The notes beneath the pieces are model-generated. The model was not told the DNA's origin, ran no database searches, and worked only from the letters and a program-made list of their open reading frames with translations. The translations under genes were made by a program, and so were the position numbers. From JACCXG01 sp963785755 (GTDB lineage: Bacteria > Acidobacteriota > Vicinamibacteria > Vicinamibacterales > 2-12-FULL-66-21), in NCBI GenBank assembly GCA_963785755.1, contig CAWAXG010000019.1, positions 1 to 60,415 of the forward strand: DNA of 60,415 nucleotides. The letters run 5' to 3'. Shown here piece after piece: positions 18,570 through 27,079 of the stretch; positions within the stretch are counted from its first letter, which is position 1; every line of letters begins with the position of its first letter.

Positions 18570-18944
18570 ATGAAAATCCTGTCCTTGCTCCCGGCGCTCG
18601 GGCTCCTCGCCGCACTGGCCTGCCATCCCGGGCCGGTCGTGACGACCGACCCCAAGCTGCCGGTCGGCGGCACGATCGCCGGAATCGTGTCGTCGACGGC
18701 GAAGACCGCGGTCACCGACCGCAAAGTCACCGCCGTCAACGTGGACACGGGCGCGCGTTTCGAGGCGACGACCGGGACGAACGGCGGCTACACGATCAAG
18801 GTGCCGGAGGGCCGGTACCGGCTCGAGATCGAGCTGCTGGCCGGCGAGACCGTCGCGAAACAGCCGTCCGAGACGCGCATCACCAAGTCCGACCTGGATA
18901 CGCAGCGCGACTTCGTCATCGCCGGGGCGCGTTCGGGGGGATAG
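18570..18944 (+). CDS. Small lipoprotein with carboxypeptidase regulatory-like fold
   Basis: The 124-residue protein begins with a lipoprotein signal ending in the lipobox LAALAC, so it is probably lipid-anchored. The mature part is one Ig-like CarboxypepD_reg-type module (GGTIAGIVSS, KVTAVNVDTGARFEA, NGGYTIKVPEGRYRLEIEL). This fold usually serves as a binding or structural module. It lies between repeat copies B and C and has no obvious operon partner. ATG 18570 begins exactly at the signal peptide. Confidence 0.75.
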   Translation: MKILSLLPALGLLAALACHPGPVVTTDPKLPVGGTIAGIVSSTAKTAVTDRKVTAVNVDTGARFEATTGTNGGYTIKVPEGRYRLEIELLAGETVAKQPSETRITKSDLDTQRDFVIAGARSGG

Positions 18945-18974
18945 TGGATGAGGGCGCGCGAAACAGGAACGTGT

Positions 18975-19151
18975 CAACTTCCAACTCCCAACCTCCCCGC
19001 CTCCGCGCGCAAGAATCGACACGCGCTACGGCGAGGCCTCGCCAGAGCTCGTCGTTCTGCGTTCGAGCCGACGAGCGGCGGCGGGCAACTCCCAAAACAC
19101 TCTCGGGCGATCGGCTCTGAGCTCCTTGGGAGTTGGCTGAGTTGGGAGTTG
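18975..19151. repeat. Structured interspersed repeat, copy C (177 bp)
   Basis: This copy matches A along the whole length: a CAACTTCCAACTCCC left end, the shared GAGGCCTCGCC core, CGACGAGCGGCGGCGGGCAA, CTCTCGGGCGATCGGCT and a TTGGGAGTTGG right end. Its terminal arms are imperfect. It lies just upstream of the CBM9-like gene. Confidence 0.7.
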
Positions 19152-19169
19152 TCGCCGCTGCGTTTGTTG

Positions 19170-20314
19170 ATGAAACCGATCGGTAGCGCGGCGGCCTGCG
19201 CCGTGGCTGGAATTGTGACGATACAGACGCAATCCATGCCGCCGCCCGACTTCGAGAAGCTGCCCTTCGCACCGCGTCACGCGATCTGCTACCGGACGTC
19301 AACGCCACTGCAGATCGACGGCAGGCTGTCGGAGCGTGACTGGAGCGCGGCGCCGTGGTCCGATGCCTTCATCGACATCGACGGCACGCGGCGCCCGCCG
19401 CTCGCCACTCGCGTCAAGATGCTCTGGGACGATGAGTTCTTCTATTTCGGGGCGGACCTGGAAGAGCCGCACCTCTGGGCAACGCTCGAGACGCGCGACT
19501 CGGTCATCTTCCAGGACAACGACTTCGAAGTCTTCGTCGACCCCGACGGTGACACGCACGCCTACTTCGAGCTCGAAATCAACGCGCTGAACACCGTCTG
19601 GGATCTGCTGCTGATTCAGCCGTATCGTGATGGCGGCCCCGCCATTCACGCCTGGGACATCGCCGGGCTTCGCACGGCCGTGGATCTCCGCGGCACGATC
19701 AACCGCGCGGACGATCGGGACGAGGGCTGGTCGATCGAGATCGCGATCCCCTGGAAGATGCTGGCCGAAGCCGCACCGCGGCGTACCGGGCCGCGCGCGG
19801 GTGATCAGTGGCGCGTGAACTTCTCCCGCGTGCAGTGGCAGCTCGACATCCGGGATGGCCGGTACGCCAAGCGGCTCGATCCCAAGACCGGCAAGCCGCT
19901 GCCGGAGGACAACTGGGTCTGGAGTCCTCAGGGAGCGATCAACATGCACATGCCCGAGCGGTGGGGCGTGGTCCAGTTCTCCGACCGGCCCGCCGGCGGA
20001 CCGGCGCGACCGGCGCGGCCGGCGCGGCAACGACGACCTTCGTCGAAGATCGCAACGATCGCGTCAAATGGGCGCTGCGGCGCCTCTATTACCGGCAACG
20101 CGCGTACCGATCCGCGCATGGCCGGTATGCGCACGATCTGTCGCTGTTGAACCCTGGCGACATTCGCGTCGACGGCCTCGACTTCAAGGCGAGCCTGCAA
20201 GTGACCGATTCGCTGTATGAGCTGCGAGCCGCCGGCTTCGATGGCGCGGTGGTGCACCTGCGCCAGGATGGACGCGTCTGGGTCACGCGCGCGCAGACGG
20301 ACGAGAAACGGTAA
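19170..20314 (+). CDS. Carbohydrate-binding family 9-like protein (one frameshift)
   Basis: The product (381 residues after correction) has a CBM9-like domain: LQIDGRLSERDWSAAPWSD, VKMLWDDEFFYFGADLEEPH, DNDFEVFVDPDGDTHAYFEL, INALNTVWDLLL, WSIEIAIPWKML and QWRVNFSRVQW. The C-terminal segment (WALRRLYYRQRAYRSAHGRY onward) is in another frame; a one-base loss inside the GGCGCGACCGGCGCGGCC repeats at 20005-20035 explains it. Such proteins bind sugars or polysaccharides and usually lack catalysis. The stop is 13 bases before the GH15 gene, so the two are probably co-transcribed. No strong signal peptide is visible at ATG 19170, but an N-terminal hydrophobic stretch is present. Confidence 0.82.
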
Positions 20315-20327
20315 GCGAGTGCAAATC

Positions 20328-22154
20328 ATGTCACAGCGCTACGCACCCATCGAGGATTACGGCATCATCGGCGACCTCCACACCGTCGCGCTGGTGGGCA
20401 AGGACGCGTCGATCGACTTTCTCTGCCTGCCGTCCTTCGATTCCCCGTCGGTCTTCGCGGCCCTGCTCGACGCGGACCGCGGCGGCCGCTTCCAGCTCGC
20501 CCCGCAGCTCGAGGACGCGGTGAACCGGCAGCTCTATCTGCCCGACACCAACGTCCTCCTCACGCGGTTCCTGTCCGACGCCGGCGTCGCCGAGGTGTCC
20601 GACTTCATGCCGGTGGAGGATGCCGGCGTGCCGCACAATCTCGTCCGCCGCGCGAAATCGGTCCGCGGCGAGATCCGTTTCGTCATGCGCTGCGATCCGC
20701 GCTTCGACTACGCCCGCGCGACGCACACCGTCGAGCGGCGCGGCGAGACCGAAGTGCTGTTCGTCGGCCGCGCCGGCGCGCGCGAGCTGGCGCTGCGGCT
20801 GCGCTCCTCGGTCCCGATGCAGATCGCAGACGGGGCCGCCACCGCCGAGTTCACGCTCCACGCGGACGAGTCGGCGTGGTTCGTCCTCGAAGTGGTGATG
20901 GCGGACGAGCCGTCGCCCAGCGAGCGCGCCGATTACGTGAGCGACGCGTTCAAGGAAACCGTGAACTTCTGGCGCGCCTGGATCAGCCGCAGCACCTACA
21001 AGAACCGCTGGCGCGAGATCGTCAACCGGTCCGCGCTCGTCCTGAAGCTGCTCACGTCCAGGGAGCACGGATCGCTCGTCGCCGCTCCCACCTTCGGGCT
21101 GCCCGAGACCATCGGCGGCGTCCGCAACTGGGATTACCGCTATGCGTGGATCCGCGATTCGTCCTTCTCGCTCTACGGACTCATGCGGCTCGGCTACACG
21201 GACGAGGCCGCGGCGTTCATGCGCTGGATCACGTCGCTCTGCCAGGCGCTGGAGCCGGACGGCTCGCTCCAGATCATGTATGCCATCGACGGCCGGCCCG
21301 CTCCGGCCGAGGAGATCCTGCCCCATCTCGACGGCTACATGGGCTCGCGCCCCGTCCGCATCGGCAACGCCGCGAGCGCCCATCTGCAGCTCGACATCTA
21401 CGGCGAGTTGATGGACTCGGTCTACCTCTACGACAAGTACGGCGCCCCACTCGGCTACGACGCGTGGCAGAACCTCGTCCGGCTGATCGACTGGGTCTGC
21501 CTGCACTGGCGGGAGAAGGACGAGAGCATCTGGGAAGTCCGCGGCGGGCGCCGTGAGTTCCTCTACTCGCGGGTGATGTGCTGGGTGGCGGTCGACCGGG
21601 CCATCCGCCTCGCGAACCGGCGCTCATTTCCGGCGCCGCTCCCGCGGTGGCACGACACCCGCGACACCATCTACCGCGATATCTTCGAGCGCTTCTGGGA
21701 TCCGGGGCGCCGCGGGTTCGTCCAGCACCCGGGCGCGGGCACGTTCGACGCCGCTGCGCTGCTCATGCCGCTGGTACGCTTCGTCTCGCCGACGGACCCG
21801 CGCTGGATTTCCACGCTGGAGGGCATCGAGCGGGAGCTGGTGAGCGACTCGCTGGTCTATCGCTATCGTCTCGGCGACGCGTTCTCGGACGGCCTCACCG
21901 GCCAGGAAGGCACGTTCTCGATGTGCTCGTTCTGGTACGTGGAGTGCCTGTCGCGGATGGGCGATGTCCAGAAGGCGCGGTTCTTCTTCGAGAAGATGCT
22001 CGGTTACGCGAATCACCTGGGCCTGTACGGCGAGGAGCTGGGCCCGCGGGCCCAGCATCTCGGCAACTTCCCGCAGGCGTTCACGCACCTCGCGCTGATC
22101 AGCGCCGCGTACGACCTCGATCGGCGGCTCTCGGCTGCCGGCCACCGCAGCTGA
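20328..22154 (+). CDS. Glycoside hydrolase family 15 enzyme (glucoamylase/trehalase type)
   Basis: The 608-residue protein matches the GH15 two-domain layout: an N-terminal beta domain starting IEDYGIIGDLHTVALVGKDA and a C-terminal (alpha/alpha)6 barrel with GGVRNWDYRYAWIRDSSFSL, EEILPHLDGYMGSRPVRIGN, ESIWEVRGG and GLTGQEGTFSMCSFWYVECL. The Glu in WEVRGG and the Glu in GQEGTF are the expected acid and base. No signal peptide is seen, so it should act in the cytoplasm on maltodextrin, trehalose or glucan-type substrates; family members differ and the exact one cannot be read. GTG 20319 is an alternative in-frame start. Confidence 0.92.
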   Translation: MSQRYAPIEDYGIIGDLHTVALVGKDASIDFLCLPSFDSPSVFAALLDADRGGRFQLAPQLEDAVNRQLYLPDTNVLLTRFLSDAGVAEVSDFMPVEDAGVPHNLVRRAKSVRGEIRFVMRCDPRFDYARATHTVERRGETEVLFVGRAGARELALRLRSSVPMQIADGAATAEFTLHADESAWFVLEVVMADEPSPSERADYVSDAFKETVNFWRAWISRSTYKNRWREIVNRSALVLKLLTSREHGSLVAAPTFGLPETIGGVRNWDYRYAWIRDSSFSLYGLMRLGYTDEAAAFMRWITSLCQALEPDGSLQIMYAIDGRPAPAEEILPHLDGYMGSRPVRIGNAASAHLQLDIYGELMDSVYLYDKYGAPLGYDAWQNLVRLIDWVCLHWREKDESIWEVRGGRREFLYSRVMCWVAVDRAIRLANRRSFPAPLPRWHDTRDTIYRDIFERFWDPGRRGFVQHPGAGTFDAAALLMPLVRFVSPTDPRWISTLEGIERELVSDSLVYRYRLGDAFSDGLTGQEGTFSMCSFWYVECLSRMGDVQKARFFFEKMLGYANHLGLYGEELGPRAQHLGNFPQAFTHLALISAAYDLDRRLSAAGHRS

Positions 22155-22188
22155 GCAGAGTTCGGAGGTCCGGTTCCCCGCTCGTCTT

Positions 22189-22800
22189 TCATCGTTTGTA
22201 CGCCAGGCCCAGGTAGCCGACATTGGAGTTGATACCCGGATTGCGCGCCGCTCTGCTGCCGTTCGACAGGTGCTGAAACCGGTACCCGATGACGACGCCC
22301 CAGCGTTCCGCCACGCGCACGCGCGCACCGCCGCCGGCGTGCGACGAGAAGTTCACCCGTGTGGTGTTCTCGGGCAGCGCCTGGTTGGTGGCGACGACGC
22401 CGCCGGCGATCTCGAAGAACGGCTGGACCAGGGCACGTTCGCGCAGGTTCCAGCGCAGCATCAACGGCGAGAACCCTGCACCTTCCGCGCGATCGGACTG
22501 AAAAGCCAGGAACACCGGCGCAATCTCGATCATCATCTCGAACTGTCCTCTGAGAACGCCGGGACCGTGCTCGCCGCCGATCAGGTGCCCCCAGTCGATC
22601 GCGTAGATCGCCTGTTCGCGCTCGGTACCTGGCCTCCCACCCCCACCGACGGCGCTGCCAACACCGCCCATCACCACCCACTCGCTCCGGAGGGGTGACG
22701 CTGGCTGTGCCGATGCCGGCACGACCGTGCAGCCCAGCACGATCGCGATCATCAGACTCAGCCTGCCGGCATGCTTCCGGACCCTCTGCGCAACGCTCAT
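22189..22800 (-). CDS. PagL-like lipid A 3-O-deacylase (acyloxyacyl hydrolase family)
   Basis: The 203-residue protein has a signal peptide and a small outer-membrane barrel pattern ending in an aliphatic/aromatic strand (GYLGLAYKR). The PagL signature is visible as FQHLSNGSRAARNPGIN, with His and Ser at the catalytic spacing. In Pseudomonas PagL a Glu completes the triad 14 residues after His; here that position is Asn. Many wider-family members share NPG-N, so activity is uncertain. ATG 22800 is chosen with GGAGGG upstream. It converges with the GH15 gene. If active it would trim lipid A in the outer membrane. Confidence 0.75.
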   Translation of the reverse strand: MSVAQRVRKHAGRLSLMIAIVLGCTVVPASAQPASPLRSEWVVMGGVGSAVGGGGRPGTEREQAIYAIDWGHLIGGEHGPGVLRGQFEMMIEIAPVFLAFQSDRAEGAGFSPLMLRWNLRERALVQPFFEIAGGVVATNQALPENTTRVNFSSHAGGGARVRVAERWGVVIGYRFQHLSNGSRAARNPGINSNVGYLGLAYKR

Positions 22801-22935
22801 TCGCCCTCCGCGTCCCGCCCGTGCCAAAGTGCGCACATGCGCGCCAGACCAGATCATGCTCGAAGAAGACGGCGCGGCGCACCGACATCCCTTCACACCT
22901 CCATAACTATGCGACACTCGACCACGTAATCAGTG

Positions 22936-24355
22936 ATGCAAATCAACGCCGACCAACTCCGCAGCATGATGCGCGAGGACGCCATCTTCCTGGTCCTGGG
23001 TGTCCTGATCCTGGTGACCGGTCTGCTGACGCTGACGCTGGTGGCCCTGCTTCGCCGGCGAGCCCGCCTGCTGCTCTGGCTCGGCGTGTTTGCGCTCCTC
23101 TACGGCTCCCGGCTGCTGATCGTCACTGAGCTTTTTCGTCTGTCCTTCGACGTTCCAGAGGCCACCTGGGAATACCTGGCTGCAGCAGCCTGGTACTGCG
23201 TTCCAATTCCGTTCGTGCTGTTTGCGCGGGCCATCATGCCGGCGTGGCGCCGGTTCTGGACCCTCGGCGCGCTCGGGTTGTCGGCGTTCGCGGTCTATGG
23301 CATCGCATCCGATGCGTTCCTCGACCGGCCGTTCTCTGCGCGTACGCCGAACAATGTCATCGCGATCGCGTTCTTCCTCGCTCTGCTCGGCTGGATCTTT
23401 CGTCCCGGCCTGACGCCCTCGCGCGAGCTGCGCACGCTGCGCATCGGCGCGCTCGCCGTCTCCCTGACGGCGCTGGCCGACAACCTGCGCGGGCTCAAGG
23501 TGCTGAGGTTTTCAGGTCCCGACCTGGAGCCGTTCGGCTTTACCGTGCTCATCGCGTGCCTTGCCACGGTCGCGGTGTGGCGTGTCCTCAACGACGCGCG
23601 AGCGTCTGGTCGTCATGGATCAGGAGCTCAGCGTCGCGCGGCAGATTCAGTCCTCGATCCTTCCGCAGGTCATGCCCCGGGTGACCGGCGTGTCGGTCGC
23701 GGCGCGATATCGTCCGATGACTTCGGTGGCCGGCGACTTCTACGATTTCGCGGAGATGGACGACGATCGCATCGGCATCCTTATCGCGGATGTCTCGGGC
23801 CACGGTGTTCCCGCCGCCCTGATAGCCTCCATGGTCAAGGTGGCGTTCGCCGCCGAACGGCAGCACGCAGACAGTCCGGCGGCGGTTCTGGCGGGCATGA
23901 ACGAGACGCTGTGCGGGCGGCTGGCCGGCCGGTACGTCACGGCGGCGTACCTGTTCGTCGACGTACAGTCTCGCGTGATTCGCTACGGCGCGGCCGGACA
24001 TCCGCCGATGCTGCGCCTCGCCCGCACCGACCGCAAAGTCGACGAAGTCGAACGGAACGGGCTCCTGCTTGGCTTCATCGAGGACCCCGGTTACGAGGAG
24101 ATAGAACTGCCGCTCGGCGACAATGACCGGTTTCTGCTTTACACGGATGGCCTGATCGAGGCGGCGAATGCCGACGAAGACCTCTTCGGGCTCGAGCGGC
24201 TCGAGGAGTCTTTTGCCGCCGCGGCCGGACTACCGGCAGATGCCGCGGCCAATGCGCTGTTGTCGGCCGTCGACGCGTGGTCGGGGCGCGCGCCTGGCGA
24301 CGATCTCACGCTCGTGGTCGTGGACTGGACGGCTGCGACACCTGCCGCCGTTTGA
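22936..24355 (+). CDS. Membrane-anchored SpoIIE-type PP2C phosphatase (one frameshift)
   Basis: The N-terminal half has about six hydrophobic helices (AIFLVLGVLILVTGLLTLTL, LLLWLGVFALLYGSRLLIV, NVIAIAFFLALLGWIF and others). After a short linker in a second frame comes a SpoIIE/RsbU phosphatase: LSVARQIQSSILPQ, TSVAGDFYDF, IGILIADVSGHGVPAAL, RYGAAGHPPML, LLYTDGLIEAANA and GDDLTLVVVDW. One extra base near 23593-23602 separates the halves; correction gives 472 residues. It should dephosphorylate an anti-sigma antagonist in a partner-switching pathway, but none is encoded nearby. The membrane part may sense a signal. Confidence 0.88.
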
Positions 24356-24511
24356 GTGAGGGGTGCGCAGCAGGAGATCGCGAATGCGCCTGTCCTCAGC
24401 GGCCGGCGGATGCGCAAGCCGCGCCCGCCACACGGACGCGTCGGCCCACTCCATGTGCTGCAGTACTTCACGCAGCGCGTCGAGCGTGAAGGCACGACCT
24501 CGCCAGTGTCG

Positions 24512-24892
24512 CTAGGCCATGAGTGGCAGGATGGGGACGACCTTCCACCGCATGTAGGCAACGAACAAGGTCAGCGCCAGCAGAACCGCCGTAATAAGGG
24601 CGGAGCTCGTCTCGCCGCGCATAAGGTGAAAGCCGGTGGCACTGATCATCACAGTCGCCAACCCGGCTGCGGCCCAGGGCACCAGCCAGGGCGATCTGCG
24701 CGTGAGCCCTGGCACGGTGAGGCCGATCGCGGCCAGAACCTCGGCCACACCTATGAAGAGGCGCAGGCCAGGCGCGATCGACGCATTCAACTGAACCACC
24801 AGGTTTGCGGGCGGGAAGAGAAACATCCAGCCGTGCGCGAGAAACGCCAGAGCCAGCAGGATCTGAAGCAGCCATAAGATGAGGTTCAGCAC
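24512..24892 (-). CDS. DoxX-like membrane protein
   Basis: The 126-residue protein has four hydrophobic helices (LNLILWLLQILLALAFLAHG, LRLFIGVAEVLAAIGLTVPG, PWAAAGLATVMISATGF, ALITAVLLALTLFVAYMRW). The early LAHG and GVAEVLAAIGL motifs are typical of DoxX/DUF6326-type inner-membrane proteins. GTG 24892 with GGAGGG upstream is preferred to a longer reading. It is divergent from the DUF4126 gene across 86 bases. DoxX relatives are linked to thiosulfate/quinone or redox stress roles, not established here. Confidence 0.75.
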   Translation of the reverse strand: MLNLILWLLQILLALAFLAHGWMFLFPPANLVVQLNASIAPGLRLFIGVAEVLAAIGLTVPGLTRRSPWLVPWAAAGLATVMISATGFHLMRGETSSALITAVLLALTLFVAYMRWKVVPILPLMA

Positions 24893-24978
24893 TGTTCCCT
24901 CCTCCGGGATTCCGTCTGCAGCCTCCGCCGCCGGTCGCATCCCCCATTGTTGATCCAGGAGACTGCCGCCGTGCGAAG

Positions 24979-25452
24979 ATGACCGTCATGCTCGCACTCA
25001 TCCTTTCGTTGCTGATCGGGATCATCGCCGGCCTCCGGGCGATGACCGCACCCGCGGCGGTGAGCTGGGCCGCGCACCTCGGCTGGCTGAAACTGGCCGC
25101 GACCGGACTGGCTTTCATGGGCTACGCCTATGCGCCGTGGATCTTCACGGCGCTGGCGCTGGTCGAGCTCGTGACCGATCAACTGCCGTCCACCCCAAGC
25201 CGCACCGTGCCGGTGCAATTCGGTGCGCGCCTTGTCTCGGGGGCGCTGTGCGGTGCGGGCATCGGCGCGGGCAATGGCGCGCTCGTCGCCGGGCTGATTG
25301 CCGGAGTCGTTGGCGCGATCATCGGCACGCTGGGCGGCCGGGCAGTTCGCGCGCGGCTGGCGGCGGCATTCGGCAGCGACCGCCCGGCGGCGCTGATCGA
25401 GGACGCCATCGCAATCGGCGGCGCGGTTCTCATCGTGGTGGCGCTGCCGTGA
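24979..25452 (+). CDS. DUF4126 family membrane protein
   Basis: The 157-residue protein starts LALILSLLIGIIAGLRAMTA and has the DUF4126 features: four to five hydrophobic helices, an early GLRAMTAPAAVSWAA motif, LVTDQLPSTPSRT in the first loop and a Gly/Ala-rich tail. Its function is unknown. The stop overlaps the start of the next gene in GTGA, so the flavoprotein is translationally coupled to it. That coupling hints at a shared membrane redox task, which is inference only. Confidence 0.78.
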   Translation: MTVMLALILSLLIGIIAGLRAMTAPAAVSWAAHLGWLKLAATGLAFMGYAYAPWIFTALALVELVTDQLPSTPSRTVPVQFGARLVSGALCGAGIGAGNGALVAGLIAGVVGAIIGTLGGRAVRARLAAAFGSDRPAALIEDAIAIGGAVLIVVALP

Positions 25453-26825
25453 CGCGGTTCGACGCCATCATCATCGGCGCTGGCCAGGCCGGGCCGCCGC
25501 TTGCCGGACGGCTGACGAAGGCCGGAATGAACGTCGCGCTGATCGAGCGCAAGCTGTTCGGCGGCACCTGCGTGAACACCGGGTGCATACCGACCAAGAC
25601 GCTCGTCGCGAGCGCCTACGCGGCGCATCTCGCGCGGAGATCGGCTGATTACGGCATCGTCCTGCCCGGTGCGATCCAGGTCGACATGCCGAAAGTCAAA
25701 GCACGCGCGGATGCGGTGTCAGCCAATGCCCGTTCGGGTGTCGAGCGTTGGCTGCGGAACATGGAGGGGTGTACGGTCTTTCGCGGTCACGTCCGATTCG
25801 AGGCGCCAACCATCGTCCGCGTCGAGCAGGAGCAGCTGACGGCGCCGCGCATCTTCATCAACGTCGGCGGCCGCGCGCTGGTCCCCGACATGCCAGGCAT
25901 CGCCGACATCGCTGTCCTGACGAACGCGACAATCCTGGCGCTCGACCGCGTCCCACGGCATCTCGTGGTCGTCGGCGGCAGCTACGTCGGCCTCGAGTTC
26001 GCGCAGATGTACCGGCGGTTCGGCGCCGGCGTCACCGTAATCGAAAGGGCACCGCGCCTGGTTGCCCGCGAGGACGAAGATGTCTCCGTCGAGATTCGAC
26101 GGATCCTGGAAATCGAAGGCATCGCCGTCCGCACGGACGCGACGTGCATCGGCTTCGCGCGGCACGGGCAGGATATCGGCGTGTCAGTCGACTGCACGCA
26201 CGGCCCACCCGATGTTACAGGCTCCGATGTGCTCATGGCTGTCGGCCGCATTCCGAACACCGAGGACCTCGGCCTGGACAAGGCTGGTGTGGCGACCGAC
26301 CCTCGCGGCTACATCATCGTGCACGAGGACCTGACGACCAACGTACCGGGAATCTGGGCGCTCGGCGACTGCAACGGGCGCGGCGCGTTCACCCACACCG
26401 CCTACAACGACTTCGAGATCGTCGCGGCCAATCTCCTCGACGGCGAACATCGCGAAGTGCGGGAGCGTGTGCCCGCGTACGCCCTGTACATCGATCCGCC
26501 GCTGGGACGGGTGGGGCTCACCGAGGCCGAGGCCCGGGCGAGCGGCCGGCCACTGCTGATCGGCAAGCGCCCGATGAGCCGTGTCGGGCGGGCGGTTGAG
26601 AAGGGAGAAACGCACGGCTTCATGAAAGTCGTCGTGGATGCGGAAACAAAGATGATTCTCGGCGCCGCGATTCTCGGCACCGGCGGCGACGAGGCCATTC
26701 ACGGCGTGCTCGATATCGTCAACGCGCGTGTTCCGTACGACGTGCTTCAGCGCGCCGTGCCGATTCACCCGACCGTCTCCGAGCTCATCCCCACGGTGCT
26801 GGGCGAGATGCAGCCGGCTGGTTGA
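25449..26825 (+). CDS. FAD-dependent pyridine nucleotide-disulfide oxidoreductase (mercuric reductase-like)
   Basis: The 458-residue protein has an N-terminal FAD motif (FDAIIIGAGQAG), the redox disulfide GGTCVNTGCIPTK, an NAD(P) motif (LVVVGGSYVGLEFA), the second FAD motif (IWALGDCNGRGAFTH) and a C-terminal dimerisation domain with HPTVSELIPT. This fits the mercuric reductase/dihydrolipoamide dehydrogenase superfamily. The C-terminal tail lacks the mercury-binding Cys pair, so it is not a classical MerA, and no 2-oxoacid dehydrogenase genes are near. GTG 25449 overlaps the DUF4126 stop. Substrate unknown. Confidence 0.88.
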   Translation: MTRFDAIIIGAGQAGPPLAGRLTKAGMNVALIERKLFGGTCVNTGCIPTKTLVASAYAAHLARRSADYGIVLPGAIQVDMPKVKARADAVSANARSGVERWLRNMEGCTVFRGHVRFEAPTIVRVEQEQLTAPRIFINVGGRALVPDMPGIADIAVLTNATILALDRVPRHLVVVGGSYVGLEFAQMYRRFGAGVTVIERAPRLVAREDEDVSVEIRRILEIEGIAVRTDATCIGFARHGQDIGVSVDCTHGPPDVTGSDVLMAVGRIPNTEDLGLDKAGVATDPRGYIIVHEDLTTNVPGIWALGDCNGRGAFTHTAYNDFEIVAANLLDGEHREVRERVPAYALYIDPPLGRVGLTEAEARASGRPLLIGKRPMSRVGRAVEKGETHGFMKVVVDAETKMILGAAILGTGGDEAIHGVLDIVNARVPYDVLQRAVPIHPTVSELIPTVLGEMQPAG

Positions 26826-26916
26826 CGCCTGGCACGTCCCCGCGGGGATCCGTGGCAGAATCGGCGAAGTTGTCGACTGGAGAGAATGAGCGTACCAGCG
26901 AAGACGGCACGAGTTG

Positions 26917-27044
26917 GCGCTTCGCGCTGCACGACGGCACGACGTCACGAAGGCACGAAGGATCTCTTGAAACCTTTACGTCGTCGTGCCGTCGTGCCGT
27001 GGTGCCTTCGTGCGGCGCGGTAGCGCGGCGGTCAGCCGATTGTC
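26917..27044 (+). repeat. GCACGACG interspersed element, complete copy (+)
   Basis: The element begins GCGCTTCGCGCTGCACGACG, has a central CTTGAAACC stretch, CGTCGTGCCGTCGTGCC and ends AGCGCGG with GTCAGCCGAT beyond. The reverse complement of 55351-55456 follows the same order from end to end. Internal arms GCACGACG and CGTCGTGC can form a hairpin. It lies between the oxidoreductase and thiolase genes. Confidence 0.65.
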
Positions 27045-27079
27045 ATTCAGCATGTTGCCAGCCACCTTGGACGAAGCCG

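Noticed and set aside
25449..26825. Mercury-resistance (merA) locus
   Set aside because: The flavoprotein has the redox CxxxxC but no N-terminal heavy-metal domain, no C-terminal Cys pair and no merR, merT or merP neighbours.
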